64,000 nucleotides of DNA from Brevundimonas naejangsanensis (lineage in GTDB: Bacteria; Pseudomonadota; Alphaproteobacteria; Caulobacterales; Caulobacteraceae), in NCBI RefSeq assembly GCF_000635915.2, contig NZ_CP015614.1, positions 2,392,501 to 2,456,500 on the forward strand, given 5' to 3'. The position numbers and the translations under genes are program-made. Of this stretch, positions 9,851 to 19,356 are shown one piece after another. Position 1 is the stretch's first letter. Every line of letters starts with the position of its first letter. Under the pieces are notes generated by a model that saw nothing but the letters and a program-made list of their open reading frames with translations, had not been told where the DNA came from and did not search any database.

Positions 9851-10459
9851 TCAGCCGTCGACCAGACCCTGCAGGGCGTCGGCCATGCGCCCGGCCAGGG
9901 AGGCCTTCTGCGCCTCGTCCAGGTTGGAGAAACCGTCCGACAGCTCCCGGCTGATCGCCATGCCCATGATCAGCCCGGCCGCCAGACGCGCCCGGACCGG
10001 GGCGTCCTCACCGCCGATCCACTGGGTCAGGGGCTCGAAGAAGCGGCTGTTGGTGGTGTGCTGGACCACGTCCATCGCCTTGGACGAACCGATGGAGCGC
10101 AGCAGGATCAGCAAGCCTCGCATGCGGCCGCTGCCGTCGTCCGGCGCGCAGGCGGCGGCCTCGCCATAGACGATCTCTCGCGCCAACCTCTGGCCGAAGT
10201 CGTCGCGCGGCCCATCCATCAGATCGCGCCCGTTCTTGCAGCTGTCCAAGACGGCCACGAACAGATCTTCCTTGGAGCCGAAGTATCGGCTGATCAGCGC
10301 CGCATCGACGCCGACGTCGCGCGCTACGTCGCGCATGCCGACGTCATCATAGCTTTCAGCGCAAAAGCGTTCGCGCGCCGCTTCCAGGATGGCCTGGCGG
10401 GTGGCGTTGGCGTTACGCGGCCGGGGAACGTCGCAAAGGACCAATTGGTCGCACTCCAA
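9851..10459 (-). CDS. TetR/AcrR-family regulator, divergent from RND efflux operon
   Basis: Probable local repressor of the efflux genes transcribed away from it. The N-terminal TetR helix-turn-helix is clear (RQAILEAARERFCAE, then VGMRDVARDVGVDAALISRY, residues about 20-60), followed by a helical ligand-binding domain ending in GRMADALQGLVDG. About 200 residues, normal. The longest frame opens with TTG at 10459 and has no ATG before the HTH, so the start is uncertain. Ligand unknown. Regulation of the neighbouring RND genes is inferred from the shared 149-base divergent promoter region, as for AcrR or MexR-type arrangements. Confidence 0.85.
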   Translation of the reverse strand: MECDQLVLCDVPRPRNANATRQAILEAARERFCAESYDDVGMRDVARDVGVDAALISRYFGSKEDLFVAVLDSCKNGRDLMDGPRDDFGQRLAREIVYGEAAACAPDDGSGRMRGLLILLRSIGSSKAMDVVQHTTNSRFFEPLTQWIGGEDAPVRARLAAGLIMGMAISRELSDGFSNLDEAQKASLAGRMADALQGLVDG

Positions 10460-10471
10460 TAAACCTTACGG

Positions 10472-10541
10472 ACTATATGGCCTTGTCATCAGGCGTTGAC
10501 AAGCGAAGCAATCGGCGTCTTTAAGTCAGCCGGTGTTGACT
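10472..10541. promoter_or_regulatory. Overlapping divergent promoters, tetR / RND operon
   Basis: On the plus strand TTGACA (10496-10501) is followed after 18 bases by TTTAAG (10520-10525), a plausible sigma-70-like promoter for the adaptor gene. On the minus strand TTGTCA overlaps the same bases and TATAGT (10477-10472) could be the -10 of tetR. GGCGTTGAC (10492-10500) recurs as GGTGTTGAC (10532-10540), 40 bases on, and may be part of an operator or a second -35. No long perfect palindrome was found. Assignments are by eye. Confidence 0.4.
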
Positions 10542-10608
10542 GGACGCCTCCTCCCCAATGAGCGCACAGTCCTGTGGATAAAAAACGACTCCCAAGGAGA
10601 ATGCGCCG

Positions 10609-11796
10609 ATGCGCACGGTGAAGATCGCGGCCGCGTCCGTCATGATGGCGGCCGCCCTCTATGGCTGTTCCAAGGGCCAGGAGGCGCCCGCCCAGGGCGC
10701 GCCCCCCGTCACGGTGGCCACGCCCCTGTCGCAACAGGTGGTTGACTGGGACGAGTTCACCGGGCGCTTTGAAGCGACCCGCTCCGTCGATGTGCGCGCC
10801 CGCGTGGGCGGCTACATCCAGTCCGTCCACTTCAAGGACGGCGACTTCGTGCGCCAAGGCCAACTGCTGTTCACCCTGGATCCGCGCCCGGCCCAGGCCG
10901 CCCTGGCCGCCGCCCGCGCCCAGCTGGCCCAGGGCCAGGCCCAGTTGACGCTGGCCCGCACCGAACTGGCCCGCGCCGAAGGCCTTCTGGCCTCTCAGGC
11001 CGTGTCCCAGGCCGAGGTCGACGCCAAGCGCGGCGCTGTCCAGACCGCCGAGGCCGCCATGGCCGCCGCCAACGCCGCCATCCGCGCGCGTCAGCTGGAC
11101 GTCGAGTTCACCCGCGTCACCGCTCCCATCTCGGGCCGCGTGTCCGACCGCCGGGTCGACCCCGGCAACCTGATCGGCGGCGGCTCTTCGGCCGGCGACG
11201 TGCTGACCACCATCGTCTCGTCGTCGCCGATCTACTTCGTCTTCGACGGCTCCGAGGCCCTGGCGCTGAAGTATCAGCGCGACGCCCGAAATGGTTCGGC
11301 CCCGATCCGCATCCGCCTGCAGGACGAGACCGCCTATGACCGCACCGGAACGCTGGACTTCACCGACAACGCCATCGACGCGTCGTCGGGCACCATCCGG
11401 CTGCGCGCCGTGGTCCAGAACGCCGACGGCTTCCTGAAGCCGGGCATGTTCGGCCACGCCCAACTGGCCGGCTCGGGCGGTTACGCCGCCATGCTGGTGC
11501 CTGACGCCGCCGTCGTCACCGATGGTCCGCGCAAGGTGGTCTATGTCGTCGCCAAGGACGGCACGGTCGGCGCCAAGCCGGTCCAGCTGGGACCGATCGC
11601 CAACGGTCTGCGTGTCGTGCGCACGGGTCTGACGCCCGACGACCGCGTCATCATCAACGGCCTTCAGCGCGCCCGTCCGGGCCAGAAGGTCACCGCCCAG
11701 AACGGAACCATCAAGGCCGAGGAAGCCAAGGCCGACGCCCCCGTGACCTCGGCCCCCGTCGCCTCGTCCGCCACCTTCGTCGCCAGCGCCGGCTGA
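10609..11796 (+). CDS. RND efflux periplasmic adaptor, lipoprotein (MexA/AcrA-like)
   Basis: Membrane fusion protein bridging the inner-membrane pump to the outer-membrane channel. 395 residues. The lipoprotein signal ends in LYGC with the lipidated cysteine at residue 20. Then come a barrel-sandwich half (DVRARVGGYIQSVHFKDGDFVRQGQ), an alanine/glutamine-rich helical hairpin (about residues 100-160), the second lipoyl half (VTAPISGRVSDRRVDPGN) and a beta barrel. AAGGAGA stands 8 bases before the ATG, which fixes the start. First gene of a three-gene tripartite efflux operon. Confidence 0.95.
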   Translation: MRTVKIAAASVMMAAALYGCSKGQEAPAQGAPPVTVATPLSQQVVDWDEFTGRFEATRSVDVRARVGGYIQSVHFKDGDFVRQGQLLFTLDPRPAQAALAAARAQLAQGQAQLTLARTELARAEGLLASQAVSQAEVDAKRGAVQTAEAAMAAANAAIRARQLDVEFTRVTAPISGRVSDRRVDPGNLIGGGSSAGDVLTTIVSSSPIYFVFDGSEALALKYQRDARNGSAPIRIRLQDETAYDRTGTLDFTDNAIDASSGTIRLRAVVQNADGFLKPGMFGHAQLAGSGGYAAMLVPDAAVVTDGPRKVVYVVAKDGTVGAKPVQLGPIANGLRVVRTGLTPDDRVIINGLQRARPGQKVTAQNGTIKAEEAKADAPVTSAPVASSATFVASAG

Positions 11797-11826
11797 GGAG
11801 GAGGCTCACGGGCCGGAACCTGATTC

Positions 11827-14800
11827 ATGAACATCTCCCGCTTCTTCATCGACCGACCGATCTTCGCGATCGTGATTTCGGTCTTCATCACCCTGGTCGG
11901 CGCCTTCGCCATGCCGATGCTGCCGTTGGCGCAGTATCCGGACATCGCCCCGCCGACGATCAGCGTCAGCGCCTCCTACGCGGGCGCCTCGGCTGAGACC
12001 CTGTCCGAAACGGTCGCCGCGCCGCTCGAGCAAGAGATCAACGGCGTCGAGAACATGCTCTACATGACCTCGTCGTCCACCTCGGACGGCCGGGTCAGCG
12101 TGACCGTGACCTTCCAGCCGGGCACCGACCTCGACACCGCCCAGGTGCTGGTTCAGAACCGGGTCGCCCTGGCCGAGCCGCGCCTGCCGGCGCAGGTCCG
12201 TCAGGTCGGCGTCATCGTCAACAAGGAGTCGACCGGCTTCCTGATGCTGGCCTCGCTGACGTCCGACGATCCGGGCATCGACAGCGACTATCTGGGCAAT
12301 ATGGCCCAGTCGACCATCCGCGACCGCCTGCTGCGCATCGACGGCGTCGGCGGCGTCCAGGTCTTCGGCGGCGGCAACTACGCCATGCGCATCTGGATCG
12401 ATCCGGCCAAGGCAGCCGCGCGCGACCTGACCGCGCCCGAGATCATCGCCGCCCTGCAGGCCCAGAACGTCCAGGCCGCGGGCGGGTCGATCGGCCAGCC
12501 CCCCTTCCCGACCAACGCCGCCGCCTTCGAGCTGCCGGTTCAGGTCGAGGGCCGTCTGGCGGCCCCCGAAGAGTTCGGCAAGGTGGTGCTCAAGACCGAC
12601 GCCAAAGGCCGCGTGACCCGCGTCAGCGATATCGCCCGCGTCGAACTCGGCTCGGAAATCTACGGCGTCGAAGGCTATTTCAACGGCCAGCGCGGCGTCG
12701 GCGTCGCCATCATCCAGCAGCCCGGCTCCAACGCCCTGTCGACGGCCAACAAGGTCATCGCCGAGCTGGACGCCATCAAGGCCGACTTCCCGCCGGGCGT
12801 GAAATACGCCATCCCCTACAACCCCACGGAATACGTCGCCGCCTCGGTCTCGGCCGTGGAACACGTGCTGATCGAAGCCGTCTTCCTGGTGATGATCGTC
12901 ATCCTGGTCTTCCTGCAGACCTGGCGCGCGGCCATCATCCCGATCCTGGCCATCCCGGTCGCCCTGGTCGGCACCTTCGCGGTGCAGCTGGCGCTGGGCT
13001 ATTCGATCAACTCCCTGTCGCTGTTCGCCCTGGTTCTGGCCGTCGGCATCGTCGTCGACGACGCCATCATCGTGGTCGAGAACGTCGAGCGCTACATCCG
13101 CGAGGGCCTGACCCCCAAGGAAGCCGCCTATCGGTCGATGCAGGAAGTGTCGGGCGCCCTGGTCGCCATCTCCCTGGTGCTGACCTCGGTGTTCGTGCCG
13201 ACCGCCTTCGTGCCCGGCATCCCCGGCATCTTCTTCCGCCAGTTCGCCGTCACCATCGCCTCGGCGACGCTGATCTCCCTGCTGGTGTCGCTGACGCTGT
13301 CGCCCGCCCTGTCGGCCCTGCTGCTCAAGCCGCACAAGGACCACGACGAGAGCCGCAAGCCGGGCCTGATCGGCACGATCGCCTATTACCTCGGCTGGGC
13401 CGGGGCCAAGTTCAACGAAGGCTTCGACTGGGTGTCGGACCGCTACGGCCGCCTGACGGCCCGGCTGATCCGCATGGTCACGGTCATGCTGGTCATCTAC
13501 GCCGCCCTGCTGGCCCTGACCGGCTGGCGCATGGCCGACACGCCCACCGGCTTCATCCCGGCGCAGGATCAGGGCATCCTGATCGGCGTCGTGCAGTTGC
13601 CGCCGGGCGCCTCGCTGGAACGCACCAAGGCGGCCATGAACAAGGCGGTCGACATCGTCCGCAAGTCCGACGGCGTTCAGGAAGTCACCGCCTTCGCCGG
13701 TCTGGACGGCTCCAGTTTCTCCATGTCGTCCAACGCCGCGACCATGTTCATCAAGCTGAACGACTACGACCAGCGCACCACCCCCGCCCTGGAGGCCTCG
13801 GCCCTGGCCGGCGCGCTCAGCGGGGCGACGGGCGTCATCGAGGAAGCCAGCATCTTCATGCTGTCGCCCCCGCCCGTTCAGGGTCTGGGCACCGGCTCGG
13901 GCTTCAAGATGATGATCCAGGACCGCTCGGGTTCGGGCTTCAAGGCTCTGGAGGGCGCGACCTTCGCCATGATGGGCGCCGCCGCCCAGATGCCGGATGA
14001 GGTCCAGCAGGTCTTCAGCCTCTACAACACCGGCTCTCCGCGCATCGCCGCCAGCGTCGATCGCGACAAGGCCCTTCTGATGGGGGTTCAGCCGTCGACC
14101 GTGTTCAGCACCCTGGGCACCTACCTCGGCTCGACCTACGTCAACGACTTCAACTTCCTGGGCCGCACCTTCCGCGTCACCGCCCAGGCCGAGCCCGCCT
14201 ATCGCGACGAGCTGGCCGACATCGCCAACCTGAAGGTCCGTTCGGCCTCTGGCGGCATGGTGCCGATCGGTTCGGTGGCCACCCTGGCCGATGATTCCGG
14301 CCCCTCGCGCGTGGTCCGCTACAACCTGTTCCCGGCTTCGGAACTGCAGGGTGAAGCGGCGCCGGGCGTGTCTACCGGCGACGCCATCGCCGCGATGGAG
14401 GAACTGGCGGCCAAGACCCTGCCCGAGGGCTTCGGCTACGAATGGACCGAACTGGCCCTGCAGGAGAAGGCGGCGGCCGGCGGCTCGACCATCATCTTCC
14501 TGATGGCGGTGGTGTTCGTCTTCCTGGTGCTGGCCGCCAACTATGAGGCCTTCACCCTGCCGCTGGCGGTCATCCTGATCGTGCCCATGTGTATCCTGGC
14601 GGCCATCCTGGGGGTGAACCTGCATGGTCTGGACAACAACATCCTGACCCAGGTCGGTCTGGTGGTCCTGATCGCCCTGGCCGCCAAGAACGCCATCCTG
14701 ATCGTGGAGTTCGCCAAACAGGCCGAGGACAACGAAGGCCTCGACCGCTGGCAGGCCGCTGTTCAGGCCGCCCGTCAGCGCCTGCGTCCGATCCTGATGA

Positions 14801-15096
14801 CCTCGTTCGCCTTCATCTTCGGCGTGCTGCCTCTGGCCATCGCCTCGGGCCCCGGCTCGGAGATGCAGAACGCGCTGGGCATCGCGGTCGTCTATGGAAT
14901 GCTGGGGGTGACCTTCTTCGGTCTGATCTTCACCCCGGTCTTCTATGTCATCTGTCGCTGGATGGCGGGCAAGCTGCCCAAGGCGCCGGGCAAGCAGCGC
15001 GAGCTGCCCACCAGCTTCGGCTCCACGCCGCACGACCCCTTTGACCCCGACGGCCCGGAACCGGCTCCCGCCGCTCCGCGCCAGGGAGATGCGTAA
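11827..15096 (+). CDS. RND multidrug efflux pump, HAE1 family (MexB/AcrB-like)
   Basis: Inner-membrane proton/drug antiporter, active as a trimer. 1089 residues, at the long end of the family because of a Pro/Asp-rich C-terminal tail (about 40 residues). The N-terminus MNISRFFIDRPIFAIVISVF is the usual first helix. The proton-relay aspartates are present in AVGIVVDDAIIVVENVE (TM4) and the lysine in AAKNAILIVEFAKQ (TM10). An in-frame stop lies just upstream of the ATG, so the start is fixed, though the nearest GGAGGAGG is about 25 bases away and the ribosome binding site is weak. Substrates cannot be predicted. Confidence 0.96.
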   Translation: MNISRFFIDRPIFAIVISVFITLVGAFAMPMLPLAQYPDIAPPTISVSASYAGASAETLSETVAAPLEQEINGVENMLYMTSSSTSDGRVSVTVTFQPGTDLDTAQVLVQNRVALAEPRLPAQVRQVGVIVNKESTGFLMLASLTSDDPGIDSDYLGNMAQSTIRDRLLRIDGVGGVQVFGGGNYAMRIWIDPAKAAARDLTAPEIIAALQAQNVQAAGGSIGQPPFPTNAAAFELPVQVEGRLAAPEEFGKVVLKTDAKGRVTRVSDIARVELGSEIYGVEGYFNGQRGVGVAIIQQPGSNALSTANKVIAELDAIKADFPPGVKYAIPYNPTEYVAASVSAVEHVLIEAVFLVMIVILVFLQTWRAAIIPILAIPVALVGTFAVQLALGYSINSLSLFALVLAVGIVVDDAIIVVENVERYIREGLTPKEAAYRSMQEVSGALVAISLVLTSVFVPTAFVPGIPGIFFRQFAVTIASATLISLLVSLTLSPALSALLLKPHKDHDESRKPGLIGTIAYYLGWAGAKFNEGFDWVSDRYGRLTARLIRMVTVMLVIYAALLALTGWRMADTPTGFIPAQDQGILIGVVQLPPGASLERTKAAMNKAVDIVRKSDGVQEVTAFAGLDGSSFSMSSNAATMFIKLNDYDQRTTPALEASALAGALSGATGVIEEASIFMLSPPPVQGLGTGSGFKMMIQDRSGSGFKALEGATFAMMGAAAQMPDEVQQVFSLYNTGSPRIAASVDRDKALLMGVQPSTVFSTLGTYLGSTYVNDFNFLGRTFRVTAQAEPAYRDELADIANLKVRSASGGMVPIGSVATLADDSGPSRVVRYNLFPASELQGEAAPGVSTGDAIAAMEELAAKTLPEGFGYEWTELALQEKAAAGGSTIIFLMAVVFVFLVLAANYEAFTLPLAVILIVPMCILAAILGVNLHGLDNNILTQVGLVVLIALAAKNAILIVEFAKQAEDNEGLDRWQAAVQAARQRLRPILMTSFAFIFGVLPLAIASGPGSEMQNALGIAVVYGMLGVTFFGLIFTPVFYVICRWMAGKLPKAPGKQRELPTSFGSTPHDPFDPDGPEPAPAAPRQGDA

Positions 15097-15097
15097 A

Positions 15098-16537
15098 ATG
15101 AACGGCAAACTCCGCACTCTGCTGACCGCCGCGGGGTCGGCCGCCCTGCTCGCCGCCTGCGCGGTGGGTCCCAAGGCGCCGCTCCCGACGATCCCGGCCG
15201 AAGGCCAGGGCGCCTTCATCGGCTCGCAATCCGCCTCGGTTTCGACCGAGGCGGCCCGCGACGACTGGTGGCGGCTGTATCAGGATCCGACGCTGGACGG
15301 TCTGATCCAGCAGGCCCTGACCGAGAACAACGAGCTGGAGGCAGCCGCGGCCAATCTGCGCGCCGTCCGCGCCTCGCTGTCCGAAGCCCGCTCGGGCCGG
15401 TTCCCGACCACCACGGCCTCCGCCGCTTACAACCGCAGCCGGGCCTCGACCGACACCGTGCCCACGGCCAACGGCGCTAAGCTGCCGGAAGTCGACACCT
15501 ACGATGCCGGCCTGGACGTGGCCTATGAGATCGACCTGTTCGGTCGGGTGGAGTCCTCCATCCGCGCCGCGCGGGGGGATGTGGCCGCCGCCGCCGCCGC
15601 GCTGGAAGTCGTGCGGGTGACCGTCGCCGCCGAAACGGCCCGGGCCTACGCCGACACCTGCTCGGCCAACGCCCAGATCGCCGTGGCCGAGCGGACCATC
15701 GACCTGCAGGCCCAGACCGTCGATCTGACTCAACGTCTGCTGGACGGGGGCGCCGGCAACGGCCTGGACGTGGCCCGCGCCCGCGCCGCCCTGGAGCAGA
15801 CCCGCGCCAGCCTGCCGCCCCTGCGGGCGGCGCGCGACGGCGCCCTGTTCCGTCTGGCGACGCTGACCGGCCGCACCCCGGCCGAGGCCAGCGAGGCGGC
15901 CCGCGCCTGCCAGTCGCCGCCGCAACTGTCGCAGCCGATCCCGGTCGGAGACGGCGCCGCCCTTCTGGCGCGTCGTCCCGACGTGCGTCAGGCGGAAGCC
16001 CGCCTGTCGGCCGCCGCCGCCCGCGTCAACGTCGCCACCGCCGGCCTTTATCCCAGCATCCGTCTGGGCGGGTCGCTAGGCTCGACGGCGCTCGACGCCT
16101 CGGATCTGGGCGAGAGCGCCAATATGCGCTTCAGCGTCGGCCCGCTGATCTCCTGGTCCTTCCCCAACGTCTGGGCGGCCCGGGCGCGGATCAAACAGGC
16201 GGGAGCCCAGTCGGACGCGGCCCTGGCGACCTTCGACCAGACCGTGCTGACGGCGCTGCAGGAGACCGAGACGGCGCTCAGCGCCTACGCCAACGAACTG
16301 GACCGCCGCACGGCCCTGCGCACCGCGCGGGATCAGGCGGCCACGGCGGCGCGCCTGTCGCGCCTGCGCTTCGACGCCGGCGCCGACAGCTTCCTGACGG
16401 TGCTGGACGCCGAGCGGACCCTGGCCGGCGCCGACGCCGCCCTGGCCGCCTCGGAAGCCCAGGTCACCACCTACCAGATCGGCCTGTTCAAGGCCCTGGC
16501 GGGCGGGTGGGATCAGGCGCCCGATCCCGAAGCCTGA
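15098..16537 (+). CDS. Outer-membrane efflux channel lipoprotein (OprM/NodT family)
   Basis: TolC-like trimeric outer-membrane exit duct for the RND pump. Start chosen at 15098, one base after the pump stop, with AGGGAGAT upstream. This yields a lipoprotein signal with LLAAC (C21), which an upstream extension would destroy. 479 residues. The protein contains two OEP repeats (DDWWRLYQDPTLDGLI and later RRPDVRQAEARLSAAAARVNVA, the classical NodT signature). A strong terminator follows the gene and closes the efflux operon. Confidence 0.94.
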   Translation: MNGKLRTLLTAAGSAALLAACAVGPKAPLPTIPAEGQGAFIGSQSASVSTEAARDDWWRLYQDPTLDGLIQQALTENNELEAAAANLRAVRASLSEARSGRFPTTTASAAYNRSRASTDTVPTANGAKLPEVDTYDAGLDVAYEIDLFGRVESSIRAARGDVAAAAAALEVVRVTVAAETARAYADTCSANAQIAVAERTIDLQAQTVDLTQRLLDGGAGNGLDVARARAALEQTRASLPPLRAARDGALFRLATLTGRTPAEASEAARACQSPPQLSQPIPVGDGAALLARRPDVRQAEARLSAAAARVNVATAGLYPSIRLGGSLGSTALDASDLGESANMRFSVGPLISWSFPNVWAARARIKQAGAQSDAALATFDQTVLTALQETETALSAYANELDRRTALRTARDQAATAARLSRLRFDAGADSFLTVLDAERTLAGADAALAASEAQVTTYQIGLFKALAGGWDQAPDPEA

Positions 16538-16562
16538 GCCTAGGCCTCAAGCTGACACTGAG

Positions 16563-16597
16563 ACGCCCGGCTGGTTCGCCCGCCGGGCGTTTTCTTT
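16563..16597 (+). terminator. Rho-independent terminator after RND operon
   Basis: A perfect 9-base stem, ACGCCCGGC (16563-16571) with GCCGGGCGT (16582-16590), a 10-base loop, then TTTTCTTT. It ends the efflux operon 25 bases after the last stop codon. Confidence 0.85.
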
Positions 16598-16627
16598 GCC
16601 GCTTCTTCCGTCACCCGCAACATCCAG

Positions 16628-16662
16628 TGAATATTATTCATTATCGTCGCGATTTTTAACGG
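16628..16662 (+). promoter_or_regulatory. AT-rich palindrome in the proB leader
   Basis: TGAATATTATTCA (16628-16640) is a perfect palindrome with a 3-base centre, in an AT-rich patch between the efflux terminator and proB. It contains TATTAT, a good -10 hexamer, so it may be the proB promoter with an operator. No convincing -35 was found. Function inferred only from position. Confidence 0.3.
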
Positions 16663-16725
16663 CTCGGTCGAATAATCCTCGCCACAATCTTGGCTCCGTC
16701 GAGGATCTTGCGGTAGGGAGACCGG

Positions 16726-17895
16726 GTGACCTCCTCCGCGCCTCTCCTTCAAGCCTCTCAGGGCGCCGCCTCCCCTGCCGCCGCCCTGGCCCAGGCCCGC
16801 CGGGTGGTGGTCAAGATCGGCTCATCCCTGCTGTTCGACGCCGATCAACGCGCCGTCGCCGCCGACTGGCTGGCCAGCCTCGCCGCCGATATCGCCGAAC
16901 TGCGCCGCCAGGGCCGCGACGTCATCGTCGTTTCCTCCGGCGCCGTGGCGCTTGGACGCGGTCGGCTCAACCTCTCGCCCAGCCGTCTGCAGGACAAGCA
17001 GGCCGCCGCCGCGGTGGGTCAGTCCCTGCTGATGCACGCCTGGGAAGAGGCGCTGGCGCCCCACGGCCTGATGGCGGGGCAGATCCTGCTGACCCGCGAC
17101 GACACCGAACGGCGCCGCCGCTGGCTGAACGGCCGCGCGACGCTCGAGGCCCTGCTGGCCCACGGCGTCGTCCCTGTGGTCAACGAGAACGACACCGTCG
17201 CCACCGAAGAGATCCGCTACGGCGACAACGACCGCCTGGCCGCCCGCGCGGCTCAACTCGGGCGAGCCGATCTGCTGGTCCTGCTGTCCGACGTGGACGG
17301 CCTCTACACCGCCGATCCGCGCCGCGATCCGGACGCCCGCCATCTCCCCCTGATCGAGCGCCTGACGCCCGACGTTCTGGCCATGGCCTCAGGCGCCAAC
17401 GCCCAGGCCGGGGTCGGCACAGGCGGCATGGCGACCAAGCTGGCGGCGGCCCAGATCGCCGCCTCGGCCGGTTGCGCGACCGTCATCGCCTCGGGTCTGA
17501 CCGACTACCCGTTGAGGGCGGTGCTGGACGGCGCCCGCGCCAGCCTGATCCTGGCGCCCGCCACGCCTCTGGCCGCGTGGAAACAGTGGATCGCGGGCAG
17601 CGTGGCGCCCGGCGGCGCCCTGACGCTGGATGCGGGGGCCGTCGCCGCCCTGCGTGCAGGGAAGAGCCTGCTGCCCTCGGGCGTCGTCGCCGTCAGCGGC
17701 GACTTCGGCAAGGGCGACAGCGTGCGCTTGACCGGGCCTGACGGCGCGCGACTTGGCGTCGGTCTGGCGTCCTATGCGGCCGATGAGATCGCCCTGATCC
17801 GCGGCCGCCATTCCGACGCGCTCGAAAGCCTGCTCGGCTATCGCGGCCCCTCGGTCGTCATCCACCGCGACGACCTGGTTCTGGAGGACCGATGA
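16726..17895 (+). CDS. proB: Glutamate 5-kinase with PUA domain
   Basis: Phosphorylates glutamate to gamma-glutamyl phosphate, the first and feedback-controlled step of proline synthesis. 389 residues. The amino-acid kinase domain begins [13 protein letters not shown], with [31 protein letters not shown] and [14 protein letters not shown]; a C-terminal PUA domain covers about residues 295-380. The GTG start at 16726 has AGGGAG 5 bases upstream. The extra 25 N-terminal residues before the kinase core are Ala-rich. proA overlaps the stop as ATGA. The usual obg neighbour upstream is not present here. Confidence 0.95.
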   Translation: MTSSAPLLQASQGAASPAAALAQARRVVVKIGSSLLFDADQRAVAADWLASLAADIAELRRQGRDVIVVSSGAVALGRGRLNLSPSRLQDKQAAAAVGQSLLMHAWEEALAPHGLMAGQILLTRDDTERRRRWLNGRATLEALLAHGVVPVVNENDTVATEEIRYGDNDRLAARAAQLGRADLLVLLSDVDGLYTADPRRDPDARHLPLIERLTPDVLAMASGANAQAGVGTGGMATKLAAAQIAASAGCATVIASGLTDYPLRAVLDGARASLILAPATPLAAWKQWIAGSVAPGGALTLDAGAVAALRAGKSLLPSGVVAVSGDFGKGDSVRLTGPDGARLGVGLASYAADEIALIRGRHSDALESLLGYRGPSVVIHRDDLVLEDR

Positions 17896-19166
17896 GCGAC
17901 CTCAACGCCGCCATGCTGGACATGATGATCGACATGGGTCGCCGCGCCCGCGCCGCCGCCGAGTCCTTACGCGCCACGACGCCGGACGCCCGCACCGAGG
18001 CCCTTCATCGACTCGCCGAAGCCCTGCGCGCCGCCGAGGCCGACATCCTGTCCGCCAACGCTCGCGACGTGGCCCGCGCCCGCGACGCCGGCCTGTCCGA
18101 GGCCCTGATCGACCGCCTGGCCCTGACCCCCGCCCGCGTCGAGGGCATGGCCGCCGCCGTCGAGGCCATCGCCGCCCAGCCCGATCCGGTCGGCGGCGAA
18201 ATAGCGCGCTGGACCCCGGCCAACGGTCTGGACATCGCCCGTGTGCGCACCCCCATCGGCGTGCTGGCCGTCATCTACGAGAGCCGCCCGAACGTCACCG
18301 CCGACGCCGCCGCCCTGTGCCTGCGCTCGGGCAACGCCGCCATCCTGCGCTGCGGCTCGGACTGCCTGGAGTCGTCGCGCGCCATCGCCGCCGTGGTGCG
18401 CAGCGCCGTGGCCGAGGCGGGCCTGCCCGTCGACGCGATCCAGCTGGTGCCCGTGCCCGACCGCGCGGCCGTGGGCGCCATTCTGGCTGGCCTCGACGGC
18501 GCCGTCGACCTGATCATCCCGCGCGGCGGCAAGAGCCTGGTCGCCCGCGTTCAAGCCGAGGCCAAGGCGCCGGTGCTGGGCCACCTTGAGGGCCTGTGCC
18601 ACACCTATCTGGACGCTGGCGCTGATCTGGACGTCGCCCGCCGCGTGACCCTGAACGCCAAGATGCGCCGCGTCTCGGTGTGCGGCGCGACCGAAACTCT
18701 GCTGGTCGACCGTGCGGCGGCCGAGCGCCTGCTGCCCGCCGTGGCCGCCGACCTGACCGCCGCCGGATGCGAACTGCGCGGCGACGCCGAAGCGCGCGCC
18801 CTCGTCCCGGGCATGACCGAGGCGACCGAGGCGGACTGGACGACAGAATACCTGGCGCCGATCCTGTCGGTGCGCGTGGTGGGCGGCGTCGACGGCGCGC
18901 TCGACCACATCCGCCGATACGGCTCGGGCCACACCGAGGCCATCGTCACCACCGACGAAAAAGCCGCCGGACGCTTCGCCGAGGGCGTCGACAGCGCCAT
19001 CGTCCTGATCAACGCCTCAACCCAGTTCGCCGACGGCGGCGAGTTCGGTTTCGGCGGCGAGATCGGCATCTCGACGTCAAAGCTGCACGCCCGCGGCCCC
19101 GTCGGGGCGGAGCAGCTGACCACCTACAAATATGTGGTGCGCGGCGAAGGGCAGACGCGGCCCTGA
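17892..19166 (+). CDS. proA: Gamma-glutamyl phosphate reductase
   Basis: Reduces gamma-glutamyl phosphate to glutamate semialdehyde with NADPH, second step to proline. 424 residues, aldehyde-dehydrogenase fold. Seen: [21 protein letters not shown], the catalytic cysteine in [14 protein letters not shown], and [22 protein letters not shown] near the C-terminus. It shares ATGA with the proB stop, so the unstable intermediate can be handed on by co-produced partners. The gene ends just before a palindromic intergenic repeat. Confidence 0.96.
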   Translation: MSDLNAAMLDMMIDMGRRARAAAESLRATTPDARTEALHRLAEALRAAEADILSANARDVARARDAGLSEALIDRLALTPARVEGMAAAVEAIAAQPDPVGGEIARWTPANGLDIARVRTPIGVLAVIYESRPNVTADAAALCLRSGNAAILRCGSDCLESSRAIAAVVRSAVAEAGLPVDAIQLVPVPDRAAVGAILAGLDGAVDLIIPRGGKSLVARVQAEAKAPVLGHLEGLCHTYLDAGADLDVARRVTLNAKMRRVSVCGATETLLVDRAAAERLLPAVAADLTAAGCELRGDAEARALVPGMTEATEADWTTEYLAPILSVRVVGGVDGALDHIRRYGSGHTEAIVTTDEKAAGRFAEGVDSAIVLINASTQFADGGEFGFGGEIGISTSKLHARGPVGAEQLTTYKYVVRGEGQTRP

Positions 19167-19186
19167 AACAAACGCCACGCCTTTCC

Positions 19187-19339
19187 CTCCCCGTCCCGGG
19201 GAGGGTGGCTGGGCCCGTCTGGGCGAGGCCGGGTGGGGGCGGCAAGGCTATTCAGGCGCTGACACATCAAGCGCCGCGCCCTTATCACCATGCCCTCCCC
19301 ACTCGGTCGCTTCGCGACCACCCTCCCCGGGACGGGGAG
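19187..19339. repeat. Intergenic palindromic repeat pair between proA and PQQ dehydrogenase
   Basis: A perfect 22-base inverted repeat: 19187-19208 (core CTCCCCGTCCCGGGGAGGG) and its reverse complement at 19318-19339, 109 bases apart. Each arm is itself a near-palindrome. A second hairpin GGTCGC-TTC-GCGACC (19305-19319) adjoins the right arm, and CGGGTGGGGG and CCCTCCCC lie between. It fills the space between two convergent genes. The layout resembles REP/BIME-type elements and may act as a bidirectional terminator. Whether it is multicopy cannot be tested here. Confidence 0.75.
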
Positions 19340-19356
19340 CGAGAGGCGAGCGCCGC

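Noticed and set aside
11806..15219. Open minus-strand frame of about 1,130 codons
   Set aside because: Antisense to the RND pump gene. Composition is Asp/Gln/Gly/His-rich without domains.
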